Assembly (NCBI GenBank): GCA_965116865.1
Contig: OZ220727.1
Coordinates: forward strand, 1,426,001 to 1,490,000
Length of the DNA stretch: 64,000 nucleotides
Origin: Aldehydirespirator sp965116865
GTDB taxonomy: Bacteria; Actinomycetota; Acidimicrobiia; Acidimicrobiales; Aldehydirespiratoraceae
Direction of reading: 5' to 3'
Shown piece after piece: positions 34,582 through 42,868 of this stretch. The first letter of the stretch is position 1; every line of letters begins with the position of its first letter. The position numbers were made by a program, and so were the translations under genes. The notes under the pieces are model-generated. The model was not told the DNA's origin. It was given only the letters and a program-made list of their open reading frames with translations, and searched no databases.

Positions 34582-35726
34582 ATGACTCCCAGCCGCTCGC
34601 CCATGCCGTTGAAGGTTGCGAGCTTCTTTAACCCGAGCATCTGGAATGCATCCGTATAGAGCGTCTGGCCCTCAATGGTGCTAACGATGACGGACCGGGC
34701 GAACCGCTTGCTGACTCGTGCTGGCTGCGTGTTGTAGAAGTCGCCGCCACCGCCTCCGGCGCCGATCAGTTCCATGACGCGCCCGAACTCGTCGCGGTAC
34801 GCCCGCCGGTAGGCGTCCCACCCGAGGTATCCAGCCTCGTGTACCCGGCGTAGCACGACGAGGGTGCTCGACTTGAACCGGCGTGCCAGGCGCTCAAGTT
34901 CGTCCGTGAGGTCTGCACGGTCGTCGAACTCCGACTGGAGCAGCTCAAGAGGCACGAGTACCTCAGCGGCGACACCGTTGCACCAGCGTTCCACCTCGTG
35001 AGTGGCCTGAACGCCTAGATCGGCGTCGGACAGGGCGCTCTCCCCGAGCCAGATGTGGGCCAGCTCGTGCGCCAGCGTGAAGATCTGCGCGGCCTTCGTG
35101 TCGGCGCCGTTCACGAACACGAGCGGGGCCAGAGGGTCGGCGAGCGCGAACCCCCTGAATTCGGCGGGGTCGAGCTTGCGGCGGGTGTTGCTTCCAACCA
35201 CGCCGCTGACCATCACGAGCACACCGCTGTCCTCGGCTCGGTCTCGCAGATAGCCGAATGCCTCGGACCAGCTCGGCACTCTTCGCTCAACCGAGAACGA
35301 CATCGCGGCTATCACTGCCGAGGCCGCCTCCTCGACGGGCGTGGCCGTCGACAGCGAGCCAACGTGGGGAACGGGATCTAGCCCGATGCCGCGGGCGTAG
35401 TCGCGATACCAGTCCTGTCGCTGCTGGCACTGATAGATCGTGTCAAGGAGGTCGGGGCTCGGACGACGGACGCCTCTGTCGCCTACCGTGCGAAGGTCGG
35501 GAATGGGAACCTGTTCATCCGGCGGTGCGAGCAGGAAGAAGTAGCCGACCGGCGTTCGGGTCGCCTTGGCAAACCGTTCGAGTTGCTTCAGCGTCGGCCG
35601 GTGATCACCGCTCTCCCACTGCCGGAGCTTGGGGAACTTGTGGGCAAGCTCGTCCGAGTCGAGGCCCGACCGCTCCACAGCCCATGCATAGAGCGACGCC
35701 ACAACGTCAACGCGGACAGCCATCAT
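34578..35726 (-). CDS. HTH-XRE and ImmA/IrrE metallopeptidase protein
   Basis: First gene of the embedded minus-strand operon. An N-terminal XRE-type helix-turn-helix (LYAWAVERSGLDSDELAHKF ... LRQWESGDHRPTLKQLERFA) is followed by an ImmA/IrrE zinc peptidase domain with the intact HELAH motif (FTLAHELAHIWLGESAL) and a downstream Glu-rich helix. Such proteins cleave or derepress a partner repressor on DNA damage or phage attack (ImmA, IrrE/PprI), so this is a likely sensor and regulator. Start at the Met pair MMAVRV (35726 or 35723). Its 5' part and leader are duplicated at 38441-39292. Confidence 0.86.
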   Translation of the reverse strand: MMAVRVDVVASLYAWAVERSGLDSDELAHKFPKLRQWESGDHRPTLKQLERFAKATRTPVGYFFLLAPPDEQVPIPDLRTVGDRGVRRPSPDLLDTIYQCQQRQDWYRDYARGIGLDPVPHVGSLSTATPVEEAASAVIAAMSFSVERRVPSWSEAFGYLRDRAEDSGVLVMVSGVVGSNTRRKLDPAEFRGFALADPLAPLVFVNGADTKAAQIFTLAHELAHIWLGESALSDADLGVQATHEVERWCNGVAAEVLVPLELLQSEFDDRADLTDELERLARRFKSSTLVVLRRVHEAGYLGWDAYRRAYRDEFGRVMELIGAGGGGGDFYNTQPARVSKRFARSVIVSTIEGQTLYTDAFQMLGLKKLATFNGMGERLGVM

Positions 35727-36089
35727 GATCCATTCTGGCCCCGCGTGCGGGCCGATCGGAACATTCTCGTCCCAGGTCGGCCGCAGCCGCGGCACCGTCG
35801 AGCACGGACCGCGCGACGCAACGGCCGTGTACGGGCACCGTGAGGATCCATCCGCTCGTCACCCCTGTATGTGTCGGCCGCACCTTCGGCATCTTCCGCC
35901 CCCAGCAAGATTGCCCCCGGCATCTTCGCACAGTACTGAGACGACGAGAAACGCTATGGCACGTCAGTGGCGCTGACCTGCACACAACGACTGGAGAACG
36001 AGACAGCCCCGGCGTCAGCCGGGGCTGTTGGCCCGAGGCGGTTCACCTCGGGGGGGTGCACAAATGTTATCAGGGAGGCACAGCCCTAG
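35238..36089. repeat. 852-bp direct duplication, copy 1
   Basis: Spans the first 163 or so codons of the HTH-ImmA gene and about 360 bp of upstream DNA, ending at the TA where IS630 inserted. Copy 2 is at 38441-39292; both are 852 bp with only scattered differences. Outside these limits the sequences differ completely. Confidence 0.93.
36003..36052. promoter_or_regulatory. Two consecutive hairpins in the leader region
   Basis: Upstream of the HTH-ImmA gene lie an 11-bp perfect stem with 4-base loop (acagccccggc-gtca-gccggggctgt, 36003-36028) and a 7-bp stem (cccgagg ... cctcggg, 36032-36052). There is no T-run, so a simple intrinsic terminator is unlikely. The same structure occurs at 39206-39255 before hsdR. 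It could be a leader RNA, an operator or a bidirectional terminator. Confidence 0.5.
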
Positions 36090-37249
36090 TGTCCTGAGTC
36101 TTTAGTTATTGGGGTTGGTTGTGGTATGGTTGGTGTGGATGCATGCGGTGATTGGAGGCAGTCGTGGCTAGAGGCCGTCGTGCGGTGGAGGTGGTGCTCG
36201 CCGATGAGCAGCGCGAGACGCTGGAGCGGTGGGCGCGGCGCCAGAAGTCGTCGCAGGCTCTGGCGCTGCGGTGCCGGATAGTGCTGGGCGCGGCCGCGGG
36301 GGAGACGAACAAGTCGATCGCGGTGTCGCTGGGGTGCAGAGAGGCGACGGTGTCGAAGTGGCGGCGCCGGTTCGCGGGGCGCGGGTTGGACGGGCTCTGC
36401 GACGAGCCGCGTCCGGGCGCGCCGCGCACGGTGAGCGACGACAAGGTGCAGGAGGTGATCGTCAAGACGCTGGAGTCGGCTCCTGAGGGCGCGACGCACT
36501 GGTCGACGCGCTCGATGGCCGCGCAGGTGGGGCTGTCGCAGTCGACGATCTCGAGGATGTGGCGGGCCTTCGGGCTCAGGCCCCATGGCGTGGAGGAGTT
36601 CAAGGTGTCGCCGGACCCCCAGTTCATCGACAAGGCGCGCGACGTCGCCGGGCTGTACTTGAACCCGCCGCAGGGCGCGGTGGTGCTCTGCGCGGACGAC
36701 AAGACCCAGATCCAGGCTCTCGACCGCACCGCGCCGGTGCTTGCCTTGATGCCGGGTGTGCCCCAGCGCCGAACCCACGACTACCGCCGCTTCGGCACCA
36801 CCAACCTCCACGCGGCGCTCGACGCCGCCTCGGGCAAAGCCACCTCCTCGATGACCGCGCGCCACCGCGCCATCGAGTCCCGCAAGTTCCTGGACCTCAT
36901 CGACAGCGAAGCCCCCGAGGGCCCCAAGGCGCACGTCGTGCTGGACAACTCCTCCACCCACAAGACCCCCGCCATACAGCGCCGGCTGCTGCGCCACCCC
37001 CGCTCCAGCTTCCACCTCACCCCCAACCACAGCTCGTGGACGAACCACGTCGAGCGCTGGTTCGCCGAGCCCACCACCAAACGGATCCGCCGCGGCACCC
37101 ACACCAGCACCAAAGAGCCCACCGGCTCCATCCAGCACCGGACCGACCACCGGAACCACAACCCTCGCCCGTTCACATGGCACAAGAGCGCCGACGAGAT
37201 ACTCCACAACCTGGCAACATATCTCCAACGAATTTCTGACTCAGGACGC
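36089..37249 (+). mobile_element. IS630-family insertion sequence, complete
   Basis: The ends match as inverted repeats (left gtgtcctgagtc, right gactcaggacgc) and are flanked by TA at 36087-36088 and 37250-37251, the family's target duplication. Length 1161 bp with one intact transposase gene. Inserted at the end of the 852-bp duplication. Confidence 0.9.
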
Positions 37250-37252
37250 TAG
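36164..37252 (+). CDS. IS630-family transposase
   Basis: DDE transposase of about 362 residues. A helix-turn-helix N-terminal region (SIAVSLGCREATVSKWRRRF) is followed by the catalytic triad: LCADDKTQIQALDR (Asp), VVLDNSSTHKTP (Asp) and SSWTNHVERWFAEP (Glu). It looks intact. Start taken as the GTG at 36164, with an in-frame ATG at 36152 as an alternative. The stop codon TAG is completed outside the element: T and A belong to the target duplication and G to the flank. Confidence 0.92.
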   Translation: MARGRRAVEVVLADEQRETLERWARRQKSSQALALRCRIVLGAAAGETNKSIAVSLGCREATVSKWRRRFAGRGLDGLCDEPRPGAPRTVSDDKVQEVIVKTLESAPEGATHWSTRSMAAQVGLSQSTISRMWRAFGLRPHGVEEFKVSPDPQFIDKARDVAGLYLNPPQGAVVLCADDKTQIQALDRTAPVLALMPGVPQRRTHDYRRFGTTNLHAALDAASGKATSSMTARHRAIESRKFLDLIDSEAPEGPKAHVVLDNSSTHKTPAIQRRLLRHPRSSFHLTPNHSSWTNHVERWFAEPTTKRIRRGTHTSTKEPTGSIQHRTDHRNHNPRPFTWHKSADEILHNLATYLQRISDSGR

Positions 37253-37343
37253 CGCCAGAGACCTCAGACGCGGTCTTCTCGCAGAGCTTCGGCCGCGGCA
37301 GTCCCCGCTGCTCTTCGGCGCATCATCATGTAGGCTCCATTGC

Positions 37344-37490
37344 ATGGCCGAGAAGCAGACTCGCCCCAGTTCCGAGCCGGGCCTCTCGAAGCGCGGGAGA
37401 GCGCCCCGGAACGCCCCGCCGGCGCCGGCGCCGGTGGACACTCTGCCGCAGCCGCCGAGCAGAGGCGGCGATCAGTCCGCCAAGCAGTAA
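37344..37490 (+). CDS. Small basic proline-rich protein, 48 residues
   Basis: The ATG at 37344 opens MAEKQTRPSSEPGLSKRGRA and continues with a Pro/Ala run and SRGGDQSAKQ to a TAA at 37488. It ends 10 bp before the start of the DUF6338-like gene on the same strand, which suggests co-transcription. No known family. Confidence 0.5.
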   Translation: MAEKQTRPSSEPGLSKRGRAPRNAPPAPAPVDTLPQPPSRGGDQSAKQ

Positions 37491-37500
37491 CTCCTAGCCG

Positions 37501-38205
37501 ATGCCTAGCACGCTAGTAGGGCTGCTGGTTGCTGTCTATGTGCTGATCCCCGGCTACTGCTACTACGCGGTACGCCGACGGACGGTCCCCACGCGCCCGG
37601 TCTCCACCGTGATCGAAGGAGCCCACCTGCTCGTCGTAGCGATGGTCACCAATGCCTCGATGCTGGCCCTCTATGGCGCTCTTCAAGGGGTGCCGTGGAT
37701 ACGCGACCACTCTCCGAGCATCGTTCATCTCCTGCGCGATGCGGAGGGATATCTTCTCCAGAGCAACTCCAGGCTCGCATGGGTCGGTGGATGGTCGGTG
37801 GCGCTCCTCGCGGGTGCATCGGCCCTCGCGGTGGCGTTCGCCTATCGCCTCTGGCCGATAGAGCCTTGCCTGAAGCGGTTTGCTCCAGCGTTGTCCGACG
37901 AGTCCGTATGGCACCGCTACTTCTTCATTGGCGCCCCGAAAGACAGCTACGTATATCTCGAATGCCATCTGATCGACGGAAGCTACGTGGCGGGACCGCT
38001 CGTCTGGTACAACACAGATCTTGAAGACTCCCCAAATCGTGATCTGGTCATCGGTCAGCCTCTAACACTTCTTGGGCCGGATGGCGATCCCATCGACGGC
38101 TCCCCTGGTGCTCAGGCAATCCTCTCAGCACGCGAGATCCGCCAGATTCTCGTGACCTATGTGGATCGGTCAACGATAGATCCTGCCGCCGCTCAACCGG
38201 GTTGA
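37501..38205 (+). CDS. DUF6338-like membrane protein
   Basis: Protein of 234 residues with three hydrophobic helices in the first 110 residues (LVGLLVAVYVLIPGYCYYAV, LLVVAMVTNASMLALYGALQ, WVGGWSVALLAGASALAVAF). A soluble C-terminal domain follows, containing VWHRYFFIGAPKDSYVYLEC, YVAGPLVWYNTDLEDSPNRD and a final EIRQILVTYVD. This matches the DUF6338 layout as I recall it. Function unknown; members occur in defence islands. It lies alone between IS630 and the second copy of the duplication. Confidence 0.7.
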   Translation: MPSTLVGLLVAVYVLIPGYCYYAVRRRTVPTRPVSTVIEGAHLLVVAMVTNASMLALYGALQGVPWIRDHSPSIVHLLRDAEGYLLQSNSRLAWVGGWSVALLAGASALAVAFAYRLWPIEPCLKRFAPALSDESVWHRYFFIGAPKDSYVYLECHLIDGSYVAGPLVWYNTDLEDSPNRDLVIGQPLTLLGPDGDPIDGSPGAQAILSAREIRQILVTYVDRSTIDPAAAQPG

Positions 38206-38440
38206 CACCGGATGCTCTCTGAAGATGTCTGTGAGCCATTTCGGACGGTGAGCGCTGGCCCTCGAATGTCGGAATGAGTTCGACGTACTTCTCGTAGAGG
38301 GCCTGAGCCTCTCGGAGCTTGTCATAGCCTTCCTGCGCGTCTCCAGAGTCGACCCTGAATCGCCTCTCCCGTGCGGACGGGACGTCCATCTCCTTCCAGC
38401 CGATGGCCGGACGGTTGGCTGAGGTAGCCGTGCCCTCACG

Positions 38441-38929
38441 TCGGTCTCGCAGATAGCCGAATGCCTCGGACCAGCTCGGCCCTCTTCGCTCAACCGAGAA
38501 CGACATCGCGGCTATCACTGCCGAGGCCGCCTCCTCGACGGGCGTGGCCGTCGACAGCGAGCCAACGTGGGGAACGGGATCTAGCCCGATGCCGCGGGCG
38601 TAGTCGCGATACCAGTCCTGTCGCTGCTGGCACTGATAGATCGTGTCAAGGAGGTCGGGGCTCGGACGACGGACGCCTCTGTCGCCTACCGTGCGAAGGT
38701 CGGGAATGGGAACCTGTTCATCCGGCGGTGCGGGCAGGAAGAAGTAGCCGACCGGCGTTCGGGTCGCCTTGGCAAACCGTTCGAGTTGCTTCAGCGTGGG
38801 CGAGTGATCACCGCTCTCCCACTGCCGGAGCTTGGGGAACTTGTGGGCAAGCTCGTCCGAGTCGAGGCCCGACCGCTCCACAGCCCATGCGTAGAGCGAC
38901 GCCGCAACGTCAACGCGGACAGCCATCAT
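38441..38929 (-). pseudogene. Truncated HTH-ImmA copy
   Basis: Encodes the helix-turn-helix and about 160 residues of the HTH-ImmA protein, then stops matching at FGYLRDR, before the HELAH motif. The frame stays open to 38048 by chance, reading SARERRFRVDSGDAQEGYDK, possibly a relic of another gene, and then running antisense to the DUF6338-like gene. The peptidase centre is missing, so only DNA binding could remain. Confidence 0.8.
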
Positions 38930-39292
38930 GATCCATTCTGGCCTCGCGTGCGGGGCAGATCGGAACATTCTCCTCCTGAATCGGCCGCAACCGCTGCGCC
39001 GCGGAGCACGGACCGCGCGACGCAACGGTCGTGTGCGGGTACCCTGAGGATCCACCTGCCCGTCACCCTTGTATGTGTCGGTCGCACCTTCGGCATCTTC
39101 CGCCCCCAGCAAGATTGCCCCCGGCATCTTCGCACAGTACTGAGACGACGAGAAACGCTATGGCACGTCAGTGGCGCTGACCTGCACACAACGACTGGAG
39201 AACGAGACAGCCCCGGCGTCAGCCGGGGCTGTTGGCCCGAGGCGGTTCACCTCGGGGGATGCACAAATGTTATCAGGGAGGCACAGCCCTAG
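38441..39292. repeat. 852-bp direct duplication, copy 2
   Basis: Second copy of 35238-36089, offset 3203 bp. It carries only the beginning of the HTH-ImmA gene and its leader with the two hairpins, and ends about 40 bp before hsdR. Either copy may supply the hsdR promoter. Confidence 0.93.
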
Positions 39293-39331
39293 GATGAATC
39301 GGAGATTGGAGTCCTGGAGGAGGGTGGCGGC

Positions 39332-40867
39332 GTGAGTTCTGTCACCGAGGCGGCGTTTGAGGCGCACATCGCTGACTGGCTGGTCGAGCACGGCGGGTAT
39401 CACCAAGCCAAGATCGGCAATGTCGGCGAGGGGCCACGGGACTTCGACGCTGAGGCGGGCATCGACACCGTCGACCTGTTCGAGTTCATCGGCGCGACCC
39501 AGTGGCCTCAGTGGGAGCGACTCGTGGACACGGCCTACGGCGGCGAGCCGAGTCGGGCGCAGTCCGGGTTCGTGCGGCGGCTGGCTGAGGAACTCGACAA
39601 GCGGGGCACCGTGGACGTGCTGCGCCACGGGGTGGTCGACCGCAACATCACGATACGGCTGGCGTACTTCCGGCCCGCGCATGGACTGACCCCGGAACTG
39701 GCCGCCCTGTACGAGGCCAACGTTCTGTCGGTGACCCGGCAGCTGCCGTTTGATCCGTCCAGTGGCCGCACCGTCGACCTGGGGCTGTTCGTCAACGGGG
39801 TGCCGGTGGCCACCGCCGAGTTGAAGAACCCGCTGACGGGCCAGAGCGTCGAGAACGCTGTCGCCCAGTACCGGAGCGACCGGCCGCCCAACAACCGGAC
39901 CCTGGGCCGGGTGGGCATGGTGCACTTCGCGGTCGATCCGTCCTCGGTGATGATGACCACCCGCCTGGCCGGCACCCGCACCCGCTTCCTGCCGTTCAAC
40001 CGGGGCTGCAACCTCGGCGCGGGCAACCCGCCGAATCCCGACGGCCACCGCACGGCGTACCTGTGGGAGCAGGTACGGAGCCGCGACGACTGGATGGACA
40101 TCCTGGGCCGCTTCGTGCATGTGGTGAGACCGTCGAAAGGGTCGCGGGCCCGTCCAGAGGTGATCTTCCCCAGGTTCCACCAGTGGGACGCGGTCCGACG
40201 CCTGGAAGCCGACGCCAGAGAGCGCGGCCCAGGCCGCAGCTACCTGGTGCAGCACTCCGCCGGTTCGGGCAAGTCCAACTCGATCGCCTGGCTGGCGCAC
40301 CGGCTGTCATCACTGCATTCGGACGACGACACGAGGGTGTTCCACAAGGTGGTGGTCATCACCGACCGGGTCGTGCTCGACCGCCAACTCCAAGACACCA
40401 TCAGCCAGTTCGAGCACGCCATCGGGGTTGTCCAGCGCATCGACGAAGACTCGGCCCAGCTGGCCAAGGCCCTGGCCGGCGAGCAGGCCCGAATCATCGT
40501 CACCACGCTGCAGAAGTTCCCGTTCATCTTCGACAAGATCGAGTCGCTGCCCGAACGCGACTACGCAGTCATCGTCGACGAGGCCCACTCGTCACAGACA
40601 GGAGAGGCCGCCAAGGAACTTCGCCGCGCCCTAGGCTCAGCCGAGCCCGAACTAGAGGCCAACGAGGATGTGGAGCCCACCGAAGTCGATGCGCTGCTGG
40701 CGGAGGCCGTGGCCGCCCGGGGCCACCAGCCCAACCTGTCGTTCTTCGCCTTCACCGCCACCCCCAAGGGCCGCACCCTGGAACTGTTCGGCGAAGCGGG
40801 CGACCGCAGCCGCCATGAGCCGTTCCACCTCTACCCGATGCGCCAGGCCATCGAGGAGGGGTTGTAA
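39332..40867 (+). pseudogene. hsdR: Type I restriction endonuclease HsdR, N-terminal part (split by IS607 element)
   Basis: Motor and nuclease subunit of the type I restriction enzyme. This 511-residue part contains the N-terminal PD-(D/E)xK nuclease region (TVDLGLFVNGVPVATAELKN), helicase motif I QHSAGSGKSNSIAWLAHRL, DEAH-box VIVDEAHSSQTGE and motif III FFAFTATPKG. It ends at MRQAIEEGL where the IS607 element begins. The GTG start has a strong site (ggaggagg). Joining 40861 to 42869 restores the expected reading IEEG-FICDVL and a protein of about 1090 residues. Confidence 0.92.
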
Positions 40868-40903
40868 CGGTTGTCTGTGGTGTGTGTGTGATAGGGTTGT
40901 TTT

Positions 40904-41461
40904 GTGAGGTTGAAGGCGTGGGCTGAGGCTCATGGTGTTGATTATCGGACTGCGTTGAAGTGGTATCACGACGGTGATTTGCTGGTGCTCGCGAATCGTG
41001 TGGGTAAGACGATTCTGGTGGGTGGGTTGATGCCTGTGGGGGGTCCGGTGGGGGTGGCGGTGTATGCGCGGGTTTCGTCTTCGGGTCAGTCGGCGGGTTT
41101 GGACCGGCAGGTGGTGCGGTTGACGGCGTGGGCGGCGGAGAAGGGGTTGGCGGTGTTGAGGGTGGTGTCTGAGACGGGTTCGGGGCTGAACGGGAAACGC
41201 CGCAAGTTGATGTGGTTGTTGGCTGATCTGTCGGTGGGGACGGTGGTGGTGGAGCATCGTGATCGGTTGGCGCGGTTCGGGTTCGAGATGGTGGAGGCTT
41301 CGTTCGTTGCGTCGGGTCGCGAGTTGTTGGTTGTTGACGACGACGAGTTGGACGACGATCTGGTGCGGGATGTGACCGAGGTGCTGACGTCGGTGTGTGT
41401 TCGTTTGTGCGGCAGACGGGCGGTTGCGAATCGTGCGATGGAGGCAGCGACGCATGGCTAG
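40904..41461 (+). CDS. tnpA: IS607-type serine recombinase TnpA
   Basis: Site-specific transposase of 185 residues. An N-terminal MerR-like helix-turn-helix (RLKAWAEAHGVDYRTALKWY) precedes the serine-recombinase domain with catalytic Ser in AVYARVSSSGQSAGLDRQ, and conserved HRDRLARFGFE. The stop overlaps the tnpB start by 8 bp. GTG start. Confidence 0.92.
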   Translation: MRLKAWAEAHGVDYRTALKWYHDGDLLVLANRVGKTILVGGLMPVGGPVGVAVYARVSSSGQSAGLDRQVVRLTAWAAEKGLAVLRVVSETGSGLNGKRRKLMWLLADLSVGTVVVEHRDRLARFGFEMVEASFVASGRELLVVDDDELDDDLVRDVTEVLTSVCVRLCGRRAVANRAMEAATHG

Positions 41462-42821
41462 GCGCTACAGGCCTCCTGCTGGGTACACGATGCAGGGTTT
41501 CGTGTTCGCGCTTGACCCGACTAGGGATCAGGTGTCGGCGTTGGAGCGGTGCTTCGGGGCGCGTCGGTTCGCTCGCAACTGGACGGTGGCACAGATTTCG
41601 GCGGGTGTGGAGCGGTTCCGGTCTGAGGGCGTGTCGTCGGCGGCTCCGTCGTTGTATGGGCTTCGCAAGAAATGGAACGTCGAGAAGCGTGTCGTCGCTG
41701 TGGACGCGGGCACAGGCGAGGAGTGGTGGCCGGAGATATCCAAAGAGGTTTTCAACGACGGGATACGGGGCGCGGTGGATGCTTACTGGCGGTGGCAGAA
41801 GTCTCGTGCGGGGAAGCTCAAAGGCCGACGTGTCGGGTTTCCTCGGTTCCATAAACGCTGTAAGCACCGAGACTCGTTCACTGTCACCCGCAACGGCTCC
41901 AACCAGGTTCTTGTGAGACGCGGAGTGGTTCACATTCCGCGTGTCGGCTGGATCGCAACGCATGAATCGACCCGCAAACTGGCTCGTCTTGTCGAACAGA
42001 ACCAAGGCGAGGTTCTGGCAGTGACCGTATCGCGACGCGGGACACGTCTAGTCGCTAGCGTGAGAGCGTGTGTGCTGCGCCCGCAACGCCACCACAAACC
42101 CACCCAACCGGACTCTCGTGTTGGCGTCGACGTGGGCGAACGCGTCCTTGCTGTGGTCGCCCGCCCCGACGGAACAATCGTCGAACGTGTCCCCAACCCG
42201 GAACCGCTCACAGAGTCGCTGGCGAAGCTACGAAGGCTGAACCGTCGACTCGCCCGCCAGCAGAAAGGGTCGAACCGCTGGCTCAGAACGAAGGAGGAAC
42301 TGACCCGGTATCATCGCCGCGCTGCCGACATCCGACGCGACGCTGTTCACAAACTCACCACCCGTCTCGCCAAGACCCACGGCGAGACAGTGATTGAGGA
42401 CTTGAACGTCGCAGGGATGCGAAAAGGCGGAGCCAAGCACATGAGAGACGCGCCGCTAGGCGAGTTCAAACGCCAAATGGCCTACAAGACCGACTGGCAC
42501 GACTCGTCTTTGGTGCTCGCAGACAGGTACTACCCGTCTTCCAAAACATGCTCGGCCTGCGGTGAAACAAGCGAACCCGGCAAGAAACGAGAATGGCGCT
42601 GCGCCCACTGCGGCACCGACCACGACCGCGACAACAACGCCGCGATCAACCTCGCCCGGTACCACCCACAAGAACAACCCCACGGGAGAGTTGACCCCGA
42701 GCAGGCCCCCGCCGTCAGAAGCGGGGGGATCAGCCATGCTGATCGAAGCGATGCAAGACCGGGCACTCAACCGGCAGCCGCACAGCCCTGCAAACACAAA
42801 ACCTCGAAAGAGGCAGCGTGA
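41454..42821 (+). CDS. tnpB: RNA-guided endonuclease TnpB
   Basis: OmegaRNA-guided RuvC-like nuclease of the Cas12 ancestor family, 455 residues. The RuvC acidic triad is present (GVDVGERVLAVV, TVIEDLNVAG, DHDRDNNAAINLAR) and the zinc ribbon CSACGE ... CAHCG is intact. An N-terminal helical wedge region begins MARRYRPPAGYTMQGFVFAL. The ATG at 41454 lies just before the tnpA stop. It looks active; the guide would come from DNA to the right of 42868, which is hsdR. Confidence 0.93.
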   Translation: MARRYRPPAGYTMQGFVFALDPTRDQVSALERCFGARRFARNWTVAQISAGVERFRSEGVSSAAPSLYGLRKKWNVEKRVVAVDAGTGEEWWPEISKEVFNDGIRGAVDAYWRWQKSRAGKLKGRRVGFPRFHKRCKHRDSFTVTRNGSNQVLVRRGVVHIPRVGWIATHESTRKLARLVEQNQGEVLAVTVSRRGTRLVASVRACVLRPQRHHKPTQPDSRVGVDVGERVLAVVARPDGTIVERVPNPEPLTESLAKLRRLNRRLARQQKGSNRWLRTKEELTRYHRRAADIRRDAVHKLTTRLAKTHGETVIEDLNVAGMRKGGAKHMRDAPLGEFKRQMAYKTDWHDSSLVLADRYYPSSKTCSACGETSEPGKKREWRCAHCGTDHDRDNNAAINLARYHPQEQPHGRVDPEQAPAVRSGGISHADRSDARPGTQPAAAQPCKHKTSKEAA

Positions 42822-42868
42822 CTCCGCAAGGAGGGCTTCGTGAACAAACCAACACGAACAATCAACGG

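Larger units (their letters stand above)
40862..42868 (+). mobile_element. IS607-family element (tnpA + tnpB) inserted in hsdR
   Basis: 2007 bp between hsdR codons. GG precedes both junctions (40860-40861 and 42867-42868), consistent with the short core used by serine-recombinase IS607 elements, and there is no longer target duplication. It contains a resolvase-type TnpA and a TnpB with overlapping genes. Exact removal restores the hsdR frame. Confidence 0.88.

Noticed and set aside
36003..36028. Intrinsic transcription terminator
   Set aside because: The stem is strong but is followed by gttggcccg rather than a T-run, and a second stem follows immediately.
38048..38440. C-terminal extension of the second HTH-ImmA copy as a real protein
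   Set aside because: The sequence leaves the duplicated region, runs antisense to the DUF6338-like gene and has no peptidase motif; treated as a chance open frame, although residues around SARERRFRVDSG may be a relic.
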